Positions 1-12,623 of a stretch of 64,000 bases of DNA are shown here, one piece after another. A program made the translations under genes and the position numbers. Numbering within the stretch: position 1 is the first letter of the stretch; each line of letters opens with the position of its first letter. Source of the stretch: Enterobacter sp. RHBSTW-00175 (GTDB lineage Bacteria; Pseudomonadota; Gammaproteobacteria; Enterobacterales; Enterobacteriaceae); assembly GCF_013927005.1 (NCBI RefSeq), contig NZ_CP055930.1, positions 1,922,001-1,986,000 on the forward strand. Direction: 5' to 3'. Under the pieces are notes generated by a model. The model was not told the origin of the DNA and searched no databases. It saw nothing but the letters and a program-made list of their open reading frames with translations.

Positions 1-2402
<2,402 letters not shown>

Positions 2403-2425
2403 CCGGCCCGGCCGCAGGAATAACC

Positions 2426-3262
2426 GTGATAACGATAAAAAAATCGCTTAATAACAGTATGCTGCTGGTCGACAACGACCAGCGGGAGATGATCCTGTTC
2501 GGCAAGGGGATCGGCTTTGGCGCAAAACCCGGCACCAGCATCGATCTCGCGCAGGTAGAGAAAGTTTTCCTGCCGCTGAGCGACCTCAAATCCCGCCATT
2601 TTTTATCGTTAACGGACACCATTCCTGCGGCATTCTTCGATATCAGTCACGACATTCTTACCCTTGCACGCAGTCAGTGCGGGGACAGGCTCAATTCGGT
2701 GCTGCTCTTCACACTCGCAGAACATCTGCACTTTGCCGTGGAACGCTGCCGCAGCGGGCACCTCATCCACAATAAGCTCAGCTGGGAAGTGAAGCGCTAC
2801 TACCCGCAGGAGTATGGCGTAGGGTTGCTGGCACGTGCGCAGGTGAACGATAAGTTTGACGTTGAGTTACCGGAAGACGAAGCAGTCAATATCGCTTTTC
2901 ATCTGATCAACGCCAGCGGTCAGGATGACGACAGCAGCGCCCACCAGCAGGTTGAGCTGGTGAACCGTATCGCCGAAATCGTGCGCTATAAACTCGGTCA
3001 GGCGATTGATACGCAATCGGTGAACTATATGCGCTTTATTACTCATCTGCGTTACTTTGCCGAGCGGGTTCTGGCGGGGAAGATTGCGTTGAGTGAAACC
3101 GAGGATTTTTATCAGGAACTGATGCGCCATCGCCCGGATGCGATGACCGTAGCGTGGGTGATCCGCGACTATGTGCAGGATAAATATCAGCTCACCTTAC
3201 CGAAAGATGAGCTGACATGGTTAAGCATTCATATTAGCCGCCTGATGGATGGGCAGGCGTAA
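2426..3262 (+). CDS. BglG/LicT-family transcriptional antiterminator
   Basis: This RNA-binding regulator prevents termination in the leader of a bgl-type operon when not phosphorylated by its cognate permease. The first 55 residues or so form the co-antiterminator RNA-binding domain (LFGKGIGFGAKPG). Two PTS regulation domains follow, with the expected histidines at H100, H159, H207 and H269. It begins with GTG. It is the last gene of the permease-glucosidase-antiterminator set, whereas in the classical bgl operon bglG comes first. Its RNA target should lie upstream of the permease, outside the window. Its stop is only 14 bases from the stop of the convergent metE. Confidence 0.92.
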   Translation: MITIKKSLNNSMLLVDNDQREMILFGKGIGFGAKPGTSIDLAQVEKVFLPLSDLKSRHFLSLTDTIPAAFFDISHDILTLARSQCGDRLNSVLLFTLAEHLHFAVERCRSGHLIHNKLSWEVKRYYPQEYGVGLLARAQVNDKFDVELPEDEAVNIAFHLINASGQDDDSSAHQQVELVNRIAEIVRYKLGQAIDTQSVNYMRFITHLRYFAERVLAGKIALSETEDFYQELMRHRPDAMTVAWVIRDYVQDKYQLTLPKDELTWLSIHISRLMDGQA

Positions 3263-3276
3263 AACGAGCGCCGGGG

Positions 3277-5538
3277 TTAACCCTGACGCAGATTCTGCGC
3301 GGCCTTCACCATATTCGCCAGCGCGGCGCGGGTTTCTGGCCAGCCGCGGGTTTTGAGGCCGCAGTCCGGGTTTACCCACAGACGCTCCGCCGGAATACGC
3401 TGTGCCGCTTTCTGCAACAGCGCCTCAATCCATTCCACGCTCGGTACGTTAGGGGAGTGAATATCGTAAACGCCCGGTCCGATTTCGTTCGGGTATTCGA
3501 ACTCTTCGAAGGACTCCAGCAGCTCCATGTCTGAACGTGACGTCTCAATGGTGATCACATCGGCGTCCAGCGCAGCGATGGAATCCATGATGTCGTTAAA
3601 TTCGCAGTAACACATATGTGTGTGGATCTGGGTGTCGTCCTTTGCGACGGCAGCGTTAATGCGAAACGCCTCAACGCCCCACGCCAGATAAGCATCCCAG
3701 TCGCTGCGACGTAGCGGTAAACCTTCACGCAGAGCCGGTTCGTCAATCTGGATAATACCAATCCCCACCGCTTCCAGGTCCGCCACTTCATCACGCAGCG
3801 CCAGCGCAATCTGCCTGGCGATAGTTTCGCGGGTCACGTCTTCACGCGGGAAAGACCAGCAGAGAATCGTCACCGGGCCGGTCAACATGCCTTTGACAGG
3901 TTTGTCGGTCAGGGACTGGGCGTACTTCGCCCACTCAACGGTGATTGCTTCCGAGCGGCTGACATCGCCGATCACCACCGGCGGCTTCACGCAGCGGGAG
4001 CCGTAGCTCTGCACCCAGCCGTTCTGGGTAAAGACGAAACCGTCCAGGTGTTCACCAAAATATTCCACCATGTCGTTGCGCTCGGCTTCACCGTGGACCA
4101 GCACGTCCAGTCCTAAACGCTCTTGCTCCACAATCGCCTGTTTGATGTGTTCGGCAATGCCGGTGCGGTAGTTGTTCGCATCCAGGTTGCCCTTTTTGAA
4201 GTCCAGACGCAGGCCGCGAATTTCAGTGGTCTGCGGGAATGAACCGATGGTGGTTGTCGGCCAGGCTGGCAGGTTAAAACGGGCGCGCTGGGCTTCGGCA
4301 CGCACTTCATAAGCGCTCTGGCGCTGGCTGTCCTGGGCGGTGATGGCGGCCAGACGTTTTTCCACAGCCGCGTTATGTACGCGAGTCGAGTGGCGACGCG
4401 CCTGAATTGGAGCACTCCATTCGGTAATGGCGGCCGTGTCACCGCTGTTCAGCGCATCACGCAGCAGCGCCAGCTCTTCACATTTTTGCAGGGCGAACGC
4501 AAACCAGCTCTTCACTTCGGCATCCAGACGCGTTTCAACACTCAGGTCAATTGGGCTGTGCAGCAGCGAACAGGAAGAGGCCACCCACAGATCACGTTTA
4601 CCGACAATCGCACTAATCTGGGCATACTTTTCTGTCAAATCAGCACGCCAGACGTTACGGCCATTCACCAGACCAGCAGAAAGCAGCCAGTCAGCAGGCA
4701 GACGTTTGTGCAGCTCCGCCACATCATCTTTACCGTGGACCAGGTCAACGTGCAGGCCCTGTACCGGCAGCGCGGTAATGGTATTGAGATTCGGGGTGAC
4801 CCCTTCAAAATAGGTGGTCAGCAGCAGCTTCACCTGGCCTGTGAGCGCGTCATACGCGGGTTTAAAGGCGTTCAGCCACTCCGGCGGCAGCTCCAGTACC
4901 AGCGCAGGTTCGTCGATTTGCACCCACTCGATACCGCGTTTTGCCAGCTCCGCCAGCACCTGCTGGTATACCGGCAGGATATCGTTCAGCAGGCTCAGGC
5001 GGTCAAACTGCTCGCCCTTCACTTTACCCAACCACAGGTAGGTGACCGGGCCAAGCAGCACAGGCTTCACCTTGTGGCCCAGCGCCAGCGCTTCGTCCAC
5101 TTCATCCAGCAGCTGCGTCCAGGTCAGTTTGAACTGCTGGCCTTTGACAAATTCCGGCACCATGTAGTGGTAGTTCGTGTTGAACCACTTGGTCATTTCT
5201 GCTGCTGCAGCGGGCTCACCGCTCGGCGCACGGCCACGGCCGATACGGAACAGGGTGTCGAGATCGACCGATCCATCGTTGTTCTGATGACGAGCCGGCA
5301 CGTTGCCAAGCAGCAGGCTGGTAGTCAGAACATGGTCGTACCAGGCGAAATCGCCCACCGGCAGCAGGTCAATGCCCGCCTGTTTTTGCTGATCCCAGTG
5401 ACGGGCGCGCAGCTCGCGGCCCACGGCCAGCAGCTCTTCACGGGTGGAGTTTCCTGCCCAGTAGCTTTCTTGCGCTTTTTTCAGTTCGCGACGCAGACCA
5501 ACGCGAGGGAAACCGAGTGTGTGATTGCGGATTGTCAT
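3277..5538 (-). CDS. metE: Cobalamin-independent methionine synthase
   Basis: MetE transfers the methyl group of 5-methyltetrahydropteroyl-triglutamate to homocysteine in the last step of methionine synthesis, in the cytosol. The protein is 753 residues, full length for the family. Zinc ligands are visible in [11 protein letters not shown] and, near the C-terminus, [11 protein letters not shown]. The N-terminal half begins [10 protein letters not shown], as in other MetE proteins. It is divergent from metR, and the 115-base intergenic region holds MetJ-type met boxes and MetR-type sites, so it is probably repressed by MetJ and activated by MetR with homocysteine. Confidence 0.98.
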   Translation of the reverse strand: MTIRNHTLGFPRVGLRRELKKAQESYWAGNSTREELLAVGRELRARHWDQQKQAGIDLLPVGDFAWYDHVLTTSLLLGNVPARHQNNDGSVDLDTLFRIGRGRAPSGEPAAAAEMTKWFNTNYHYMVPEFVKGQQFKLTWTQLLDEVDEALALGHKVKPVLLGPVTYLWLGKVKGEQFDRLSLLNDILPVYQQVLAELAKRGIEWVQIDEPALVLELPPEWLNAFKPAYDALTGQVKLLLTTYFEGVTPNLNTITALPVQGLHVDLVHGKDDVAELHKRLPADWLLSAGLVNGRNVWRADLTEKYAQISAIVGKRDLWVASSCSLLHSPIDLSVETRLDAEVKSWFAFALQKCEELALLRDALNSGDTAAITEWSAPIQARRHSTRVHNAAVEKRLAAITAQDSQRQSAYEVRAEAQRARFNLPAWPTTTIGSFPQTTEIRGLRLDFKKGNLDANNYRTGIAEHIKQAIVEQERLGLDVLVHGEAERNDMVEYFGEHLDGFVFTQNGWVQSYGSRCVKPPVVIGDVSRSEAITVEWAKYAQSLTDKPVKGMLTGPVTILCWSFPREDVTRETIARQIALALRDEVADLEAVGIGIIQIDEPALREGLPLRRSDWDAYLAWGVEAFRINAAVAKDDTQIHTHMCYCEFNDIMDSIAALDADVITIETSRSDMELLESFEEFEYPNEIGPGVYDIHSPNVPSVEWIEALLQKAAQRIPAERLWVNPDCGLKTRGWPETRAALANMVKAAQNLRQG

Positions 5539-5566
5539 GGTGTACCCCTTGTGAAATTCGTTATTT

Positions 5567-5582
5567 AGACGTCCAGATGTTT
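5567..5582. promoter_or_regulatory. Tandem MetJ met boxes in the metE-metR intergenic region
   Basis: Two adjacent 8-mers, AGACGTCC and AGATGTTT, match the MetJ consensus AGACGTCT in 7 and 5 positions. Adjacent met boxes are the normal MetJ operator arrangement. The position between the divergent metE and metR starts fits repression of both genes. Confidence 0.65.
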
Positions 5583-5641
5583 ACACTTCTATAATTGGCA
5601 GGTACTGTATATTCCTCAAGCGCAAAATGTTCATGCCGAAG

Positions 5642-5654
5642 TGAAGGACTTTCA
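5642..5654. promoter_or_regulatory. MetR-type binding site overlapping the metR start
   Basis: TGAAGGACTTTCA is a perfect TGAA-N5-TTCA dyad, the MetR consensus. Its last base is the A of the metR ATG, so it covers the ribosome binding site region and could serve autoregulation. A weaker version, TGAA-N5-TTAT, lies at 5552-5564 on the metE side. Confidence 0.5.
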
Positions 5655-6607
5655 TGATCGAGATAAAACACCTGAAAACGCTACAAGCGTTGCGGAACTG
5701 CGGTTCTCTCGCAGCGGCTGCGGCCACGCTGCACCAGACCCAGTCTGCCCTTTCACACCAGTTCAGCGATCTGGAACAACGCCTCGGTTTCCGTCTTTTT
5801 GTGCGTAAGAGTCAGCCGCTGCGCTTTACCCCGCAGGGTGAGATTTTGCTGCAACTGGCAAATCAGGTGCTGCCGCAAATTGCCAGCGCGTTGCAGTCCT
5901 GCAACGAACCGCAGCAGACAAAATTGCGCATCGCCATTGAGTGTCATAGCTGTATACAGTGGCTGACCCCCGCGCTTGAGAACTTCCGCCAGAAGTGGCC
6001 GCAGGTGGAGATGGACTTTAAATCCGGCGTGACATTTGACCCACAGCCCTCGCTCCAGCAGGGCGAGCTGGATCTGGTCATGACCTCAGACATCCTTCCG
6101 CGCAGCGGCCTGCACTACTCGCCAATGTTTGATTATGAAGTGCGCCTGGTGCTGGCACCGGATCATCCGCTGGCCGCTAAAACACGCATCACGCCGGAAG
6201 ATCTGGCCACGGAAACGCTGCTGATTTACCCGGTACAACGCAGTCGCCTGGATATCTGGCGTCACTTCCTGCAACCTGCAGGCATTAACCCGCAGCTGAA
6301 AAGCGTGGATAACACCTTGCTGTTAATTCAGATGGTTGCCGCCAGAATGGGTCTTGCGGCACTGCCGCACTGGGTAGTGGAGAGTTTTGAACGCCAGGGC
6401 CTGGTGGTGACCAAAACCCTGGGTGAAGGACTGTGGAGCCGGCTGTACGCTGCCGTGCGCGATGGCGAGCAACGTCAACCGATTACAGAAGCGTTTATTC
6501 GTTCAGCGCGGAACCACGCGTGCGACCATCTTCCGTTTGTGCGGAGCGCGGAGCGACCCAACGGCGATGTACCCACAGCGAAGCCAGGATCACCGTTCCC
6601 CCAATAA
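5654..6607 (+). CDS. metR: LysR-type regulator of methionine genes
   Basis: MetR activates metE and other methionine-pathway genes, with homocysteine as coregulator. It has 317 residues, the same as E. coli MetR. The N-terminal helix-turn-helix spans about residues 1-60 ([20 protein letters not shown]), followed by a LysR substrate-binding domain ([26 protein letters not shown]). It is divergent from metE. Its last 113 bases overlap the 3' end of the convergent yigM on the other strand, and both proteins are full length, so the overlap is real. Confidence 0.98.
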   Translation: MIEIKHLKTLQALRNCGSLAAAAATLHQTQSALSHQFSDLEQRLGFRLFVRKSQPLRFTPQGEILLQLANQVLPQIASALQSCNEPQQTKLRIAIECHSCIQWLTPALENFRQKWPQVEMDFKSGVTFDPQPSLQQGELDLVMTSDILPRSGLHYSPMFDYEVRLVLAPDHPLAAKTRITPEDLATETLLIYPVQRSRLDIWRHFLQPAGINPQLKSVDNTLLLIQMVAARMGLAALPHWVVESFERQGLVVTKTLGEGLWSRLYAAVRDGEQRQPITEAFIRSARNHACDHLPFVRSAERPNGDVPTAKPGSPFPQ

Positions 6608-7394
6608 TAAAGCTCGGCCAGTGCGGTTGCTCCTGCCAGATAGCCAGGTTGACCAGCAAACCCGCAGGCACATGCACGTTGTTCATGATCCCCAGCGTAC
6701 CGGCGTCTACCTGCGTAGCGCCGTAATTCCACATGAAGTATCCCAGCCCTGAGGCCACCACGCCCAGCCAGACCAGAACGCCCCACTGCACGGAAGTGGT
6801 CGGTAGCTTTTGCGGGTTGCCGAGCATAAACCACGCCGCCACGGCAACAATAGCCGCCCCCATATAAAACCAGGCAAAGGCGTTATGCTGCGGCATCGGA
6901 CGGGTTTCCATCAGGCGTTTGTAACCCACCATGCCAATGGCGAAACTGATGTTGGCCAGCTGCACAAACATCAGACCGGTCCAGAAGTGGTCGCTCACTT
7001 TGTCGTAGCGAATGATCGCCGCACCGACAACCGCCAGCAGCGCGCTCAGCGCATAGCCCCAACGCAGGCGACGCTTACTCAGCAGATCGTAAATCAGCGT
7101 GATATAGAGCGGTGTGAACACGGTAAACAGCAGGAATTCGGATACCGACAGGTAAACGTAAGCGCGGAAGCTGAACAGATACATGATACCGAGCTGCATT
7201 GCCCCCACCAGCATGTACAGCAGAATGGTTTTCAGCGATTGGCCACGCGTACGCAGAAACGGCAGGAATACCAGCGCCGCCAGCCCCACGCGCATCAGCA
7301 CTGAGAAGTAACTGTCCACCGAACCCGCAAGGTATTCGCCAATCAGGCTAAAGGAGAAGGCCCACAGAATAGTGGTGATAATGAGTAGCGCCAC
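6495..7394 (-). CDS. yigM: Biotin transporter, EamA/DMT family
   Basis: YigM is an inner-membrane carrier reported to import biotin. The 299-residue protein matches E. coli YigM in length and has about ten hydrophobic segments in the EamA (drug/metabolite transporter) pattern, with the family's PLYITLIYD and [15 protein letters not shown] stretches. The hydrophilic tail after [11 protein letters not shown] is encoded opposite the end of metR. It has its own upstream gap of 82 bases after yigL and is probably transcribed separately from pldB-yigL. Confidence 0.93.
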   Translation of the reverse strand: MALLIITTILWAFSFSLIGEYLAGSVDSYFSVLMRVGLAALVFLPFLRTRGQSLKTILLYMLVGAMQLGIMYLFSFRAYVYLSVSEFLLFTVFTPLYITLIYDLLSKRRLRWGYALSALLAVVGAAIIRYDKVSDHFWTGLMFVQLANISFAIGMVGYKRLMETRPMPQHNAFAWFYMGAAIVAVAAWFMLGNPQKLPTTSVQWGVLVWLGVVASGLGYFMWNYGATQVDAGTLGIMNNVHVPAGLLVNLAIWQEQPHWPSFIIGGTVILASLWVHRRWVAPRSAQTEDGRTRGSALNE

Positions 7395-7476
7395 AATGCT
7401 TGTCTCTCTGAAAGAAGGACAGGCATTGTAGCGAACTCTTTAGTTGACAACTGAGCAATAAACAACCAAATGAAGA

Positions 7477-8277
7477 TTATTCAAGGAACAGCTTGCGCAG
7501 ATAATTCGGCACGGCGTTGTCGGCATTAGAACCGATCACTTCCAGTTCCGGGTGCAGATCCTTCAGACGCTGGTGCGCGTTCTCCATGATGCAGCCTTTA
7601 CCCGCCATCGAGAGCATTTCCGCATCGTTCATGCCGTCGCCGAAGGCGATGCAGTCTTTCAGTTCAAAGCCCATACGTTGTGCCACCGCTTCCAGCGCGT
7701 GACCTTTCGAGACGCCACCGGCCATCACTTCCAGGCAGGTCAGCGTAGAGAAGCTGACGTTAACACGGTCACCCCAGCGGGCGTTGATCGCCTGCTCCAG
7801 CGGGAGCAGCTCTTCGTGGCTTTCACAGGTGAAGAACACCTTGCTGATCCCTTCCGGCTCCAGCAGGCCTGGCTCATACAGGGTGTAGTTGAACACGGCC
7901 TCTTTGAAGAAACGCATTTCGTCCGGGCGATGGCGGTTCATAAACCACTCATCATCGCGATACACGTTGGTCACGATGTCCGGGTTGTTGTGCTCCACGC
8001 CGAACAGATCGGTGGCGATATCCCGGTCAAGGTTATGCGTGAAAATCAGGTTGCCATCGGTGTCGTGTACGCGCGCACCGTTGGAGGTGATCATGTAGGC
8101 TTTGATGCCCAGGTTATCGCGGATCTGCCCCACGTCCACGTGGTGGCGACCGGTGGCAAACACGAAGTTCACGCCACGGGCAGTCAGGAGCTTCAGGGTT
8201 TCTTTCGCAAAAGGCGATAAGGTGTGATCGGGGGAAAGCAGCGTGCCATCTAAGTCAGATGCAACAACCTGGTACAT
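7477..8277 (-). CDS. yigL: HAD-superfamily sugar/pyridoxal phosphatase
   Basis: YigL is a cytosolic Cof-type HAD phosphatase that dephosphorylates sugar phosphates and pyridoxal phosphate. Motif I is DLDGTLL near the N-terminus (nucleophile D8) and the metal-binding motif IV is GDGMNDAEML near the C-terminus. I chose the internal start giving MYQVVASDLDGT (266 residues), which matches the family, rather than the longer frame that runs into pldB. It follows pldB by 25 bases. In Salmonella and E. coli the small RNA SgrS stabilises a processed pldB-yigL transcript; the same arrangement exists here. Confidence 0.95.
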   Translation of the reverse strand: MYQVVASDLDGTLLSPDHTLSPFAKETLKLLTARGVNFVFATGRHHVDVGQIRDNLGIKAYMITSNGARVHDTDGNLIFTHNLDRDIATDLFGVEHNNPDIVTNVYRDDEWFMNRHRPDEMRFFKEAVFNYTLYEPGLLEPEGISKVFFTCESHEELLPLEQAINARWGDRVNVSFSTLTCLEVMAGGVSKGHALEAVAQRMGFELKDCIAFGDGMNDAEMLSMAGKGCIMENAHQRLKDLHPELEVIGSNADNAVPNYLRKLFLE

Positions 8278-8302
8278 AGGGAAATTTAACCTCAATAGAA
8301 AA

Positions 8303-9295
8303 TCAGTTATGCCTGTCGAAAAATTCGACAATAGCGTTGAGCGCGACTGAGCGCATGGTGTCCTTTTCGAAAAGGATCTCATGGTACGCACCGTTTATGA
8401 CCCACGGTTTACCCCCTTCACAAGGGTGACCGGCGGCGGCACGCAGTTCACAAAAGCGGTCATGCATACGGTTATCAACCACACGCTCTTCTTCCGCCTG
8501 AAGCAGTAATGTCGGCGTGCTGTCATCACCAGCACCCGCCAGCGCCTGCTCACCGGCAAGAATGCCTTCCCGCACCCAGTGATAGGTGGGGCCGCCAACG
8601 CGTAAACGCGGTTCATCGGCATAAAAACGCAGGTTACGACGGTATCGCTGTCGACTGTGGGTCAGCACGTTCATGGCATACGGCAGCGCGCGCCAGCGTC
8701 CTGTTCCGATAGCATAACCTTCCCGAATACGCTGATGGCCCTCAGCCCAGTCGAGAATATGTCGTACCATCCAGTCAGGAAAACGCATCACGATGCCAAA
8801 CATGGGCGCGCTGAGCGCAATGGCATCACATTGATGCGAATGGCGCTGCAAGAACAGCGTGGCAATGGCACCACCCATTGAATGCGCGAGAATATAGCGT
8901 TTCCGCCAGGGGCCGGGCTGCACTTCCTGCTGCCAGAATGCCGCAAGGTCGTCGACATAATCACTGAAATTATCTACGTGACCACGGTGGGTGTCCGACA
9001 GCATTCGCCCGGAAAGCCCCTGCCCGCGATGGTCAATAATCAGCACGTCAAAACCACTGTGGAACAGGTCATACGCCAGTTCGGCATATTTGACGTAACT
9101 CTCTATGCGACCAGGGCAAACCACAATGACACGATCGTTTTTTTCAGCCCGAAAACGAACAAAGCGTACAGGAACATTGCCCACTCCGGTAAATCCGGCC
9201 TCTTCACGCTGACGCCAGAAGTTGGTAAGTGGGCCCATAGAGAAAGCAGCAAATGCGTTTTCTCGAGTTTCCCAATCCTTTTTCTGCTGAAACAT
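8303..9295 (-). CDS. pldB: Lysophospholipase L2
   Basis: PldB is a serine hydrolase at the cytoplasmic face of the inner membrane that removes the remaining acyl chain of lysophospholipids. It is an alpha/beta hydrolase with nucleophile motif AHSMGG, an early HRGQGLSGR loop and a late NGAYHEILFE stretch that supplies the histidine. The start at MFQQKKDWETREN gives 330 residues, close to the 340 of E. coli. It is divergent from rhtB and is followed by yigL. Confidence 0.95.
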   Translation of the reverse strand: MFQQKKDWETRENAFAAFSMGPLTNFWRQREEAGFTGVGNVPVRFVRFRAEKNDRVIVVCPGRIESYVKYAELAYDLFHSGFDVLIIDHRGQGLSGRMLSDTHRGHVDNFSDYVDDLAAFWQQEVQPGPWRKRYILAHSMGGAIATLFLQRHSHQCDAIALSAPMFGIVMRFPDWMVRHILDWAEGHQRIREGYAIGTGRWRALPYAMNVLTHSRQRYRRNLRFYADEPRLRVGGPTYHWVREGILAGEQALAGAGDDSTPTLLLQAEEERVVDNRMHDRFCELRAAAGHPCEGGKPWVINGAYHEILFEKDTMRSVALNAIVEFFDRHN

Positions 9296-9404
9296 CGGGT
9301 TTCCACCCCTGTAAGCCAAGGAATATCGTTTTTTCGTGACAGGTCACAAAATGACTCAACAATAGCGTATTGTGGCATAAAAACAGACGATTCGGGAGTT
9401 TCAA

Positions 9405-10025
9405 ATGACCTTCGAGTGGTGGTTCGCTTACCTGCTGACATCCATCATCCTCAGCCTTTCACCAGGCTCTGGCGCGATTAACACCATGACCACTTCGATC
9501 AACCACGGCTATCGTGGTGCGGCGGCATCCATTGCCGGTTTGCAGACCGGGCTGGGCATTCACATCGTGCTGGTCGGTATCGGCCTGGGGACACTGTTTT
9601 CCCGCTCGGTGCTGGCGTTCGAAGTGCTGAAATGGGCCGGTGCGGCGTACCTGATTTGGCTCGGTATTCAGCAGTGGCGCGCGGCAGGCTCCATCAACCT
9701 GAACACCCTTGCGCAAGCGCAAACGCGTGGACGTCTGTTTAAGCGCGCAGTGTTTGTGAACCTGACGAACCCGAAAAGTATCGTCTTCCTTGCAGCCCTG
9801 TTCCCGCAGTTTATCGTGCCGCACCAGCCGCAGGTGATGCAGTACGTGGTGCTCGGAGCGACCACCATCATTGTCGATATCATTGTGATGATTGGTTACG
9901 CGACGCTGGCTCAGCGGATTGCGGCGTGGATTAAAGGGCCTAAGCAAATGAAGGCCCTGAATAAAGTGTTTGGTTCGCTGTTTATGCTGGTTGGCGCGCT
10001 GTTGGCGTCAGCGCGTCATGCTTAG
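9405..10025 (+). CDS. rhtB: Homoserine/homoserine lactone exporter, LysE family
   Basis: RhtB exports homoserine and its lactone across the inner membrane. The 206-residue protein has the LysE/RhtB signature [10 protein letters not shown] near the N-terminus and about six membrane segments, with a central cytoplasmic loop ending [10 protein letters not shown]. Length and sequence match E. coli RhtB. The gene is divergent from pldB and overlaps the 3' end of convergent rhtC by four bases. Confidence 0.97.
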   Translation: MTFEWWFAYLLTSIILSLSPGSGAINTMTTSINHGYRGAAASIAGLQTGLGIHIVLVGIGLGTLFSRSVLAFEVLKWAGAAYLIWLGIQQWRAAGSINLNTLAQAQTRGRLFKRAVFVNLTNPKSIVFLAALFPQFIVPHQPQVMQYVVLGATTIIVDIIVMIGYATLAQRIAAWIKGPKQMKALNKVFGSLFMLVGALLASARHA

Positions 10026-10642
10026 CGAGAAATGATGAGATGAATGCCGAAGCCGGTGAACAACGCACCGGCAAATCCGTCTATCCACTTCGCAACGCGC
10101 TGATACCCACGGCGCATCGCCGGTAAGGCGAACAGGCTCGCAACGATAGTAAACCAGGCGAACGTCTCAACGACGATCAGCAGGAAGATACCCCAACGTG
10201 CACCTGCGCCCACGCTATCTCCCACAAACAGGGAGAACACGGAGCCGAAATAGATAATCGCTTTCGGGTTTGCCAGATTCGTCAGCAGCCCTTTCACAAA
10301 GCTGCGGCCACCGGTTGCCAGCTCGACTTTTGGCTCTTCCGGTTTTTTCTCTTCTTTCTTCAGCGCCCCGCGCAGCATCTGATAACCCATCCAGCACAGA
10401 TACAGGCCACCACCGACCATAATGATGTTATGCAGCCATGCCATTTTCGCGAGGATCAGGTTCAGGCCCAGCAGCGCCACCGCCGCCCAGACCATAACGC
10501 CCATGGTAATACCGAGCACACCCATCATCGCCTCTTTGCGGGAGCGGCTGACGGCTGTTTGTGATACGAAGAAAAAGTCAGGGCCCGGGCTCATCAGCGC
10601 AACGATGTGCACTAACGCCACGGTGAGAAATAGCATTAACAT
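10022..10642 (-). CDS. rhtC: Threonine exporter, LysE family
   Basis: RhtC exports threonine. The 206-residue protein carries the family signature [11 protein letters not shown] and the [13 protein letters not shown] loop. A charged, lysine- and glutamate-rich stretch ([11 protein letters not shown]) in the middle cytoplasmic loop differs from the E. coli form I recall. It is convergent with its paralogue rhtB, overlapping by four bases. Confidence 0.97.
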   Translation of the reverse strand: MLMLFLTVALVHIVALMSPGPDFFFVSQTAVSRSRKEAMMGVLGITMGVMVWAAVALLGLNLILAKMAWLHNIIMVGGGLYLCWMGYQMLRGALKKEEKKPEEPKVELATGGRSFVKGLLTNLANPKAIIYFGSVFSLFVGDSVGAGARWGIFLLIVVETFAWFTIVASLFALPAMRRGYQRVAKWIDGFAGALFTGFGIHLIISR

Positions 10643-10703
10643 AATTAACTCGCGGGGAAATAATTCAGTGTGTCACCATCCTGGCACTTTTTAGCCCGGC
10701 TGA

Positions 10704-12533
10704 CTACTCCTCATCATCACCGTCGGCGTGAGAGCGGATAAGCGCCATAAACTCCTTACCAAAGCGCTCGAGCTTACGCGTGCCAACGCCGTTGACGCTG
10801 AGCATCTCGCTGGCGCTCAGCGGCATTTGTTCGGCCATCTCAATCAACGTCGCGTCGTTGAAGACCACGTACGGTGGGATATTCTCTTCATCCGCGATGG
10901 CTTTACGCAGCTTGCGCAGTTTGGCAAACAGCTTGCGGTCATAGTTGCCGCCGTAGGATTTCTGCATCACCCGCGGCTTGAGCGCGATAACGCGCGGAAC
11001 GGCGAGCTTCAGTTCGATATCACCGCGCAGCACCGGACGCGCCGCTTCGGTAAGCTGAAGCGCAGAGTGCTGGGCAATATTCTGGGTGGCAAACCCCAGA
11101 TGAATAAGCTGGCGGATAATACTGACCCAGTGCTCGTGGCTCTGCTCTTTGCCGATACCGTAAACGGGCAGCTTGTCATGGCCCATATCGCGAATGCGCT
11201 GGTTGTTCGCGCCACGCAGCACTTCCACCACGTAGCCCATCCCGAAGCGCTGATTAACGCGATAGATAGTCGAGAGCGCCTTACGCGCATCCATCAGACC
11301 ATCGTACTGCTTTGGCGGATCAAGGCAGATATCGCAGTTACCGCAGGACTCCTGACGGCCTTCACCAAAATAGTTGAGCAGCACCAGACGACGACAGGTT
11401 TGCGCTTCAGCAAAGGCCCCCATCGCGTTGAGCTTGTGGCGCTCGATATCCTGCAACTGACCCTGCGGTTTCTCTTCCAGGCAGCGGCGCAGCCAGGCCA
11501 TATCCGCCGGATCGTAGAACAGCATTGCTTCTGCTGGCAGGCCATCACGCCCGGCACGGCCAGTTTCCTGGTAGTAGGATTCGATATTACGCGGGATGTC
11601 GAAGTGCACCACAAAGCGCACGTTGGGTTTATTAATCCCCATCCCGAATGCTACCGTGGCGACCACGATTTGCAGGTCATCGCGCTGGAATTTCTCCTGC
11701 ACGTCGGCGCGGATGTGGTTTTCTAACCCGGCATGATAGGCCGCAGCGCTAAAGCCACGGTTTTGCAGACGCGCGGCGGTATCTTCCACTTTTGCGCGGC
11801 TGTTGCAGTAAATAATGCCGGACTTACCGCGCTGCTCCTGCACGTAACGCAAGAGCTGATCCAGCGGCTTGAACTTTTCCATCAGCATGTAGCGGATGTT
11901 GGGGCGGTCGAAGCTGCTGACCTGGATAAACGGATCGTTTAGCCCCAGCAGACGAACGATATCAAGACGCGTTGTATCATCCGCCGTGGCGGTGAGCGCC
12001 ATAAACGGCAGCTCAGGGAAGCGCTGACGCAGCTGACCGAGCGCGGCATATTCCGGGCGGAAATCGTGCCCCCACTGCGAGATACAGTGCGCTTCGTCTA
12101 CCGCCAGCAACACCGGGTTCCAGTGCGCAAGGTGATCGAGGAAGTTATCCAGCATCAGACGCTCGGGTGCGATATACAGCAACCGAATCTGCCCGGTACG
12201 GCAACCAGCCATCACTTCCTGCTGCTGCTCGCGGGTCTGCGTAGAGTTGATACAGGCCGCTGCTACGCCGTTGGCAAGCAGTTGATCTACCTGATCTTTC
12301 ATCAACGAAATAAGGGGAGAGACCACAACCGTGAGGCCATCAAGCACCAGAGCGGGCACCTGATAACAGAGCGATTTCCCGCCGCCGGTCGGCATCACCA
12401 CCAGGCAATCGCGACCTTCCAGCACGGTTTCAATGATGGTTTCCTGGCCAGGGCGGAACTGCTGGTAGCCAAAGGTTTCATGCAGAACCTGTTTAGCCAG
12501 CGATTCCTGATTCAATACTTCCGCCTGCGCCAC
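10704..12533 (-). CDS. recQ: ATP-dependent DNA helicase RecQ
   Basis: RecQ is a 3'-5' DNA helicase of the RecF pathway. Walker A is MPTGGGKS, the DEAH box is VDEAHCISQWGHDFRPEY, motif VI is QETGRAGRDG, and the zinc cysteines lie in CRRLVLLNYFGEG followed by CGNCDICL. An HRDC domain closes the protein. I start it at the GTG giving VAQAEVLNQ (609 residues, the E. coli length). The frame is open 21 codons further upstream, but those codons lie in the pldA terminator, so that extension is unlikely to be translated. Confidence 0.96.
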   Translation of the reverse strand: MAQAEVLNQESLAKQVLHETFGYQQFRPGQETIIETVLEGRDCLVVMPTGGGKSLCYQVPALVLDGLTVVVSPLISLMKDQVDQLLANGVAAACINSTQTREQQQEVMAGCRTGQIRLLYIAPERLMLDNFLDHLAHWNPVLLAVDEAHCISQWGHDFRPEYAALGQLRQRFPELPFMALTATADDTTRLDIVRLLGLNDPFIQVSSFDRPNIRYMLMEKFKPLDQLLRYVQEQRGKSGIIYCNSRAKVEDTAARLQNRGFSAAAYHAGLENHIRADVQEKFQRDDLQIVVATVAFGMGINKPNVRFVVHFDIPRNIESYYQETGRAGRDGLPAEAMLFYDPADMAWLRRCLEEKPQGQLQDIERHKLNAMGAFAEAQTCRRLVLLNYFGEGRQESCGNCDICLDPPKQYDGLMDARKALSTIYRVNQRFGMGYVVEVLRGANNQRIRDMGHDKLPVYGIGKEQSHEHWVSIIRQLIHLGFATQNIAQHSALQLTEAARPVLRGDIELKLAVPRVIALKPRVMQKSYGGNYDRKLFAKLRKLRKAIADEENIPPYVVFNDATLIEMAEQMPLSASEMLSVNGVGTRKLERFGKEFMALIRSHADGDDEE

Positions 12534-12550
12534 GTTAACCCCATTTGCCA

Positions 12551-12582
12551 GAAATAAAACAGGCGCTATTTTCAGCGCCTGA
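12551..12582 (-). terminator. Rho-independent terminator after pldA
   Basis: The minus strand carries an 8-bp stem, CAGGCGCT with AGCGCCTG, around an A/T loop, followed by TTTTATTTC. It sits between pldA and recQ and overlaps the spurious upstream extension of the recQ frame. Confidence 0.8.
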
Positions 12583-12623
12583 GAGAGAAACTTCAACGTT
12601 TAACGCAAAAACATTCGAGCAGC

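Noticed and set aside
4375..5568. 397-codon open frame on the plus strand opposite metE
   Set aside because: Antisense shadow of metE; its translation is rich in Q, R and H and has no family signature.
7426..7450. Inverted repeat TTGT...ACAA upstream of yigM as a BirA operator
   Set aside because: The arms are too short and the total length of 25 bases does not match the roughly 33-base BirA operator.
12534..12596. RecQ N-terminal extension that resembles a signal peptide (MKFLSQALKIAPVLFLANG)
   Set aside because: The extension codes over the pldA terminator stem. RecQ is cytosolic and the GTG start gives the family's length.
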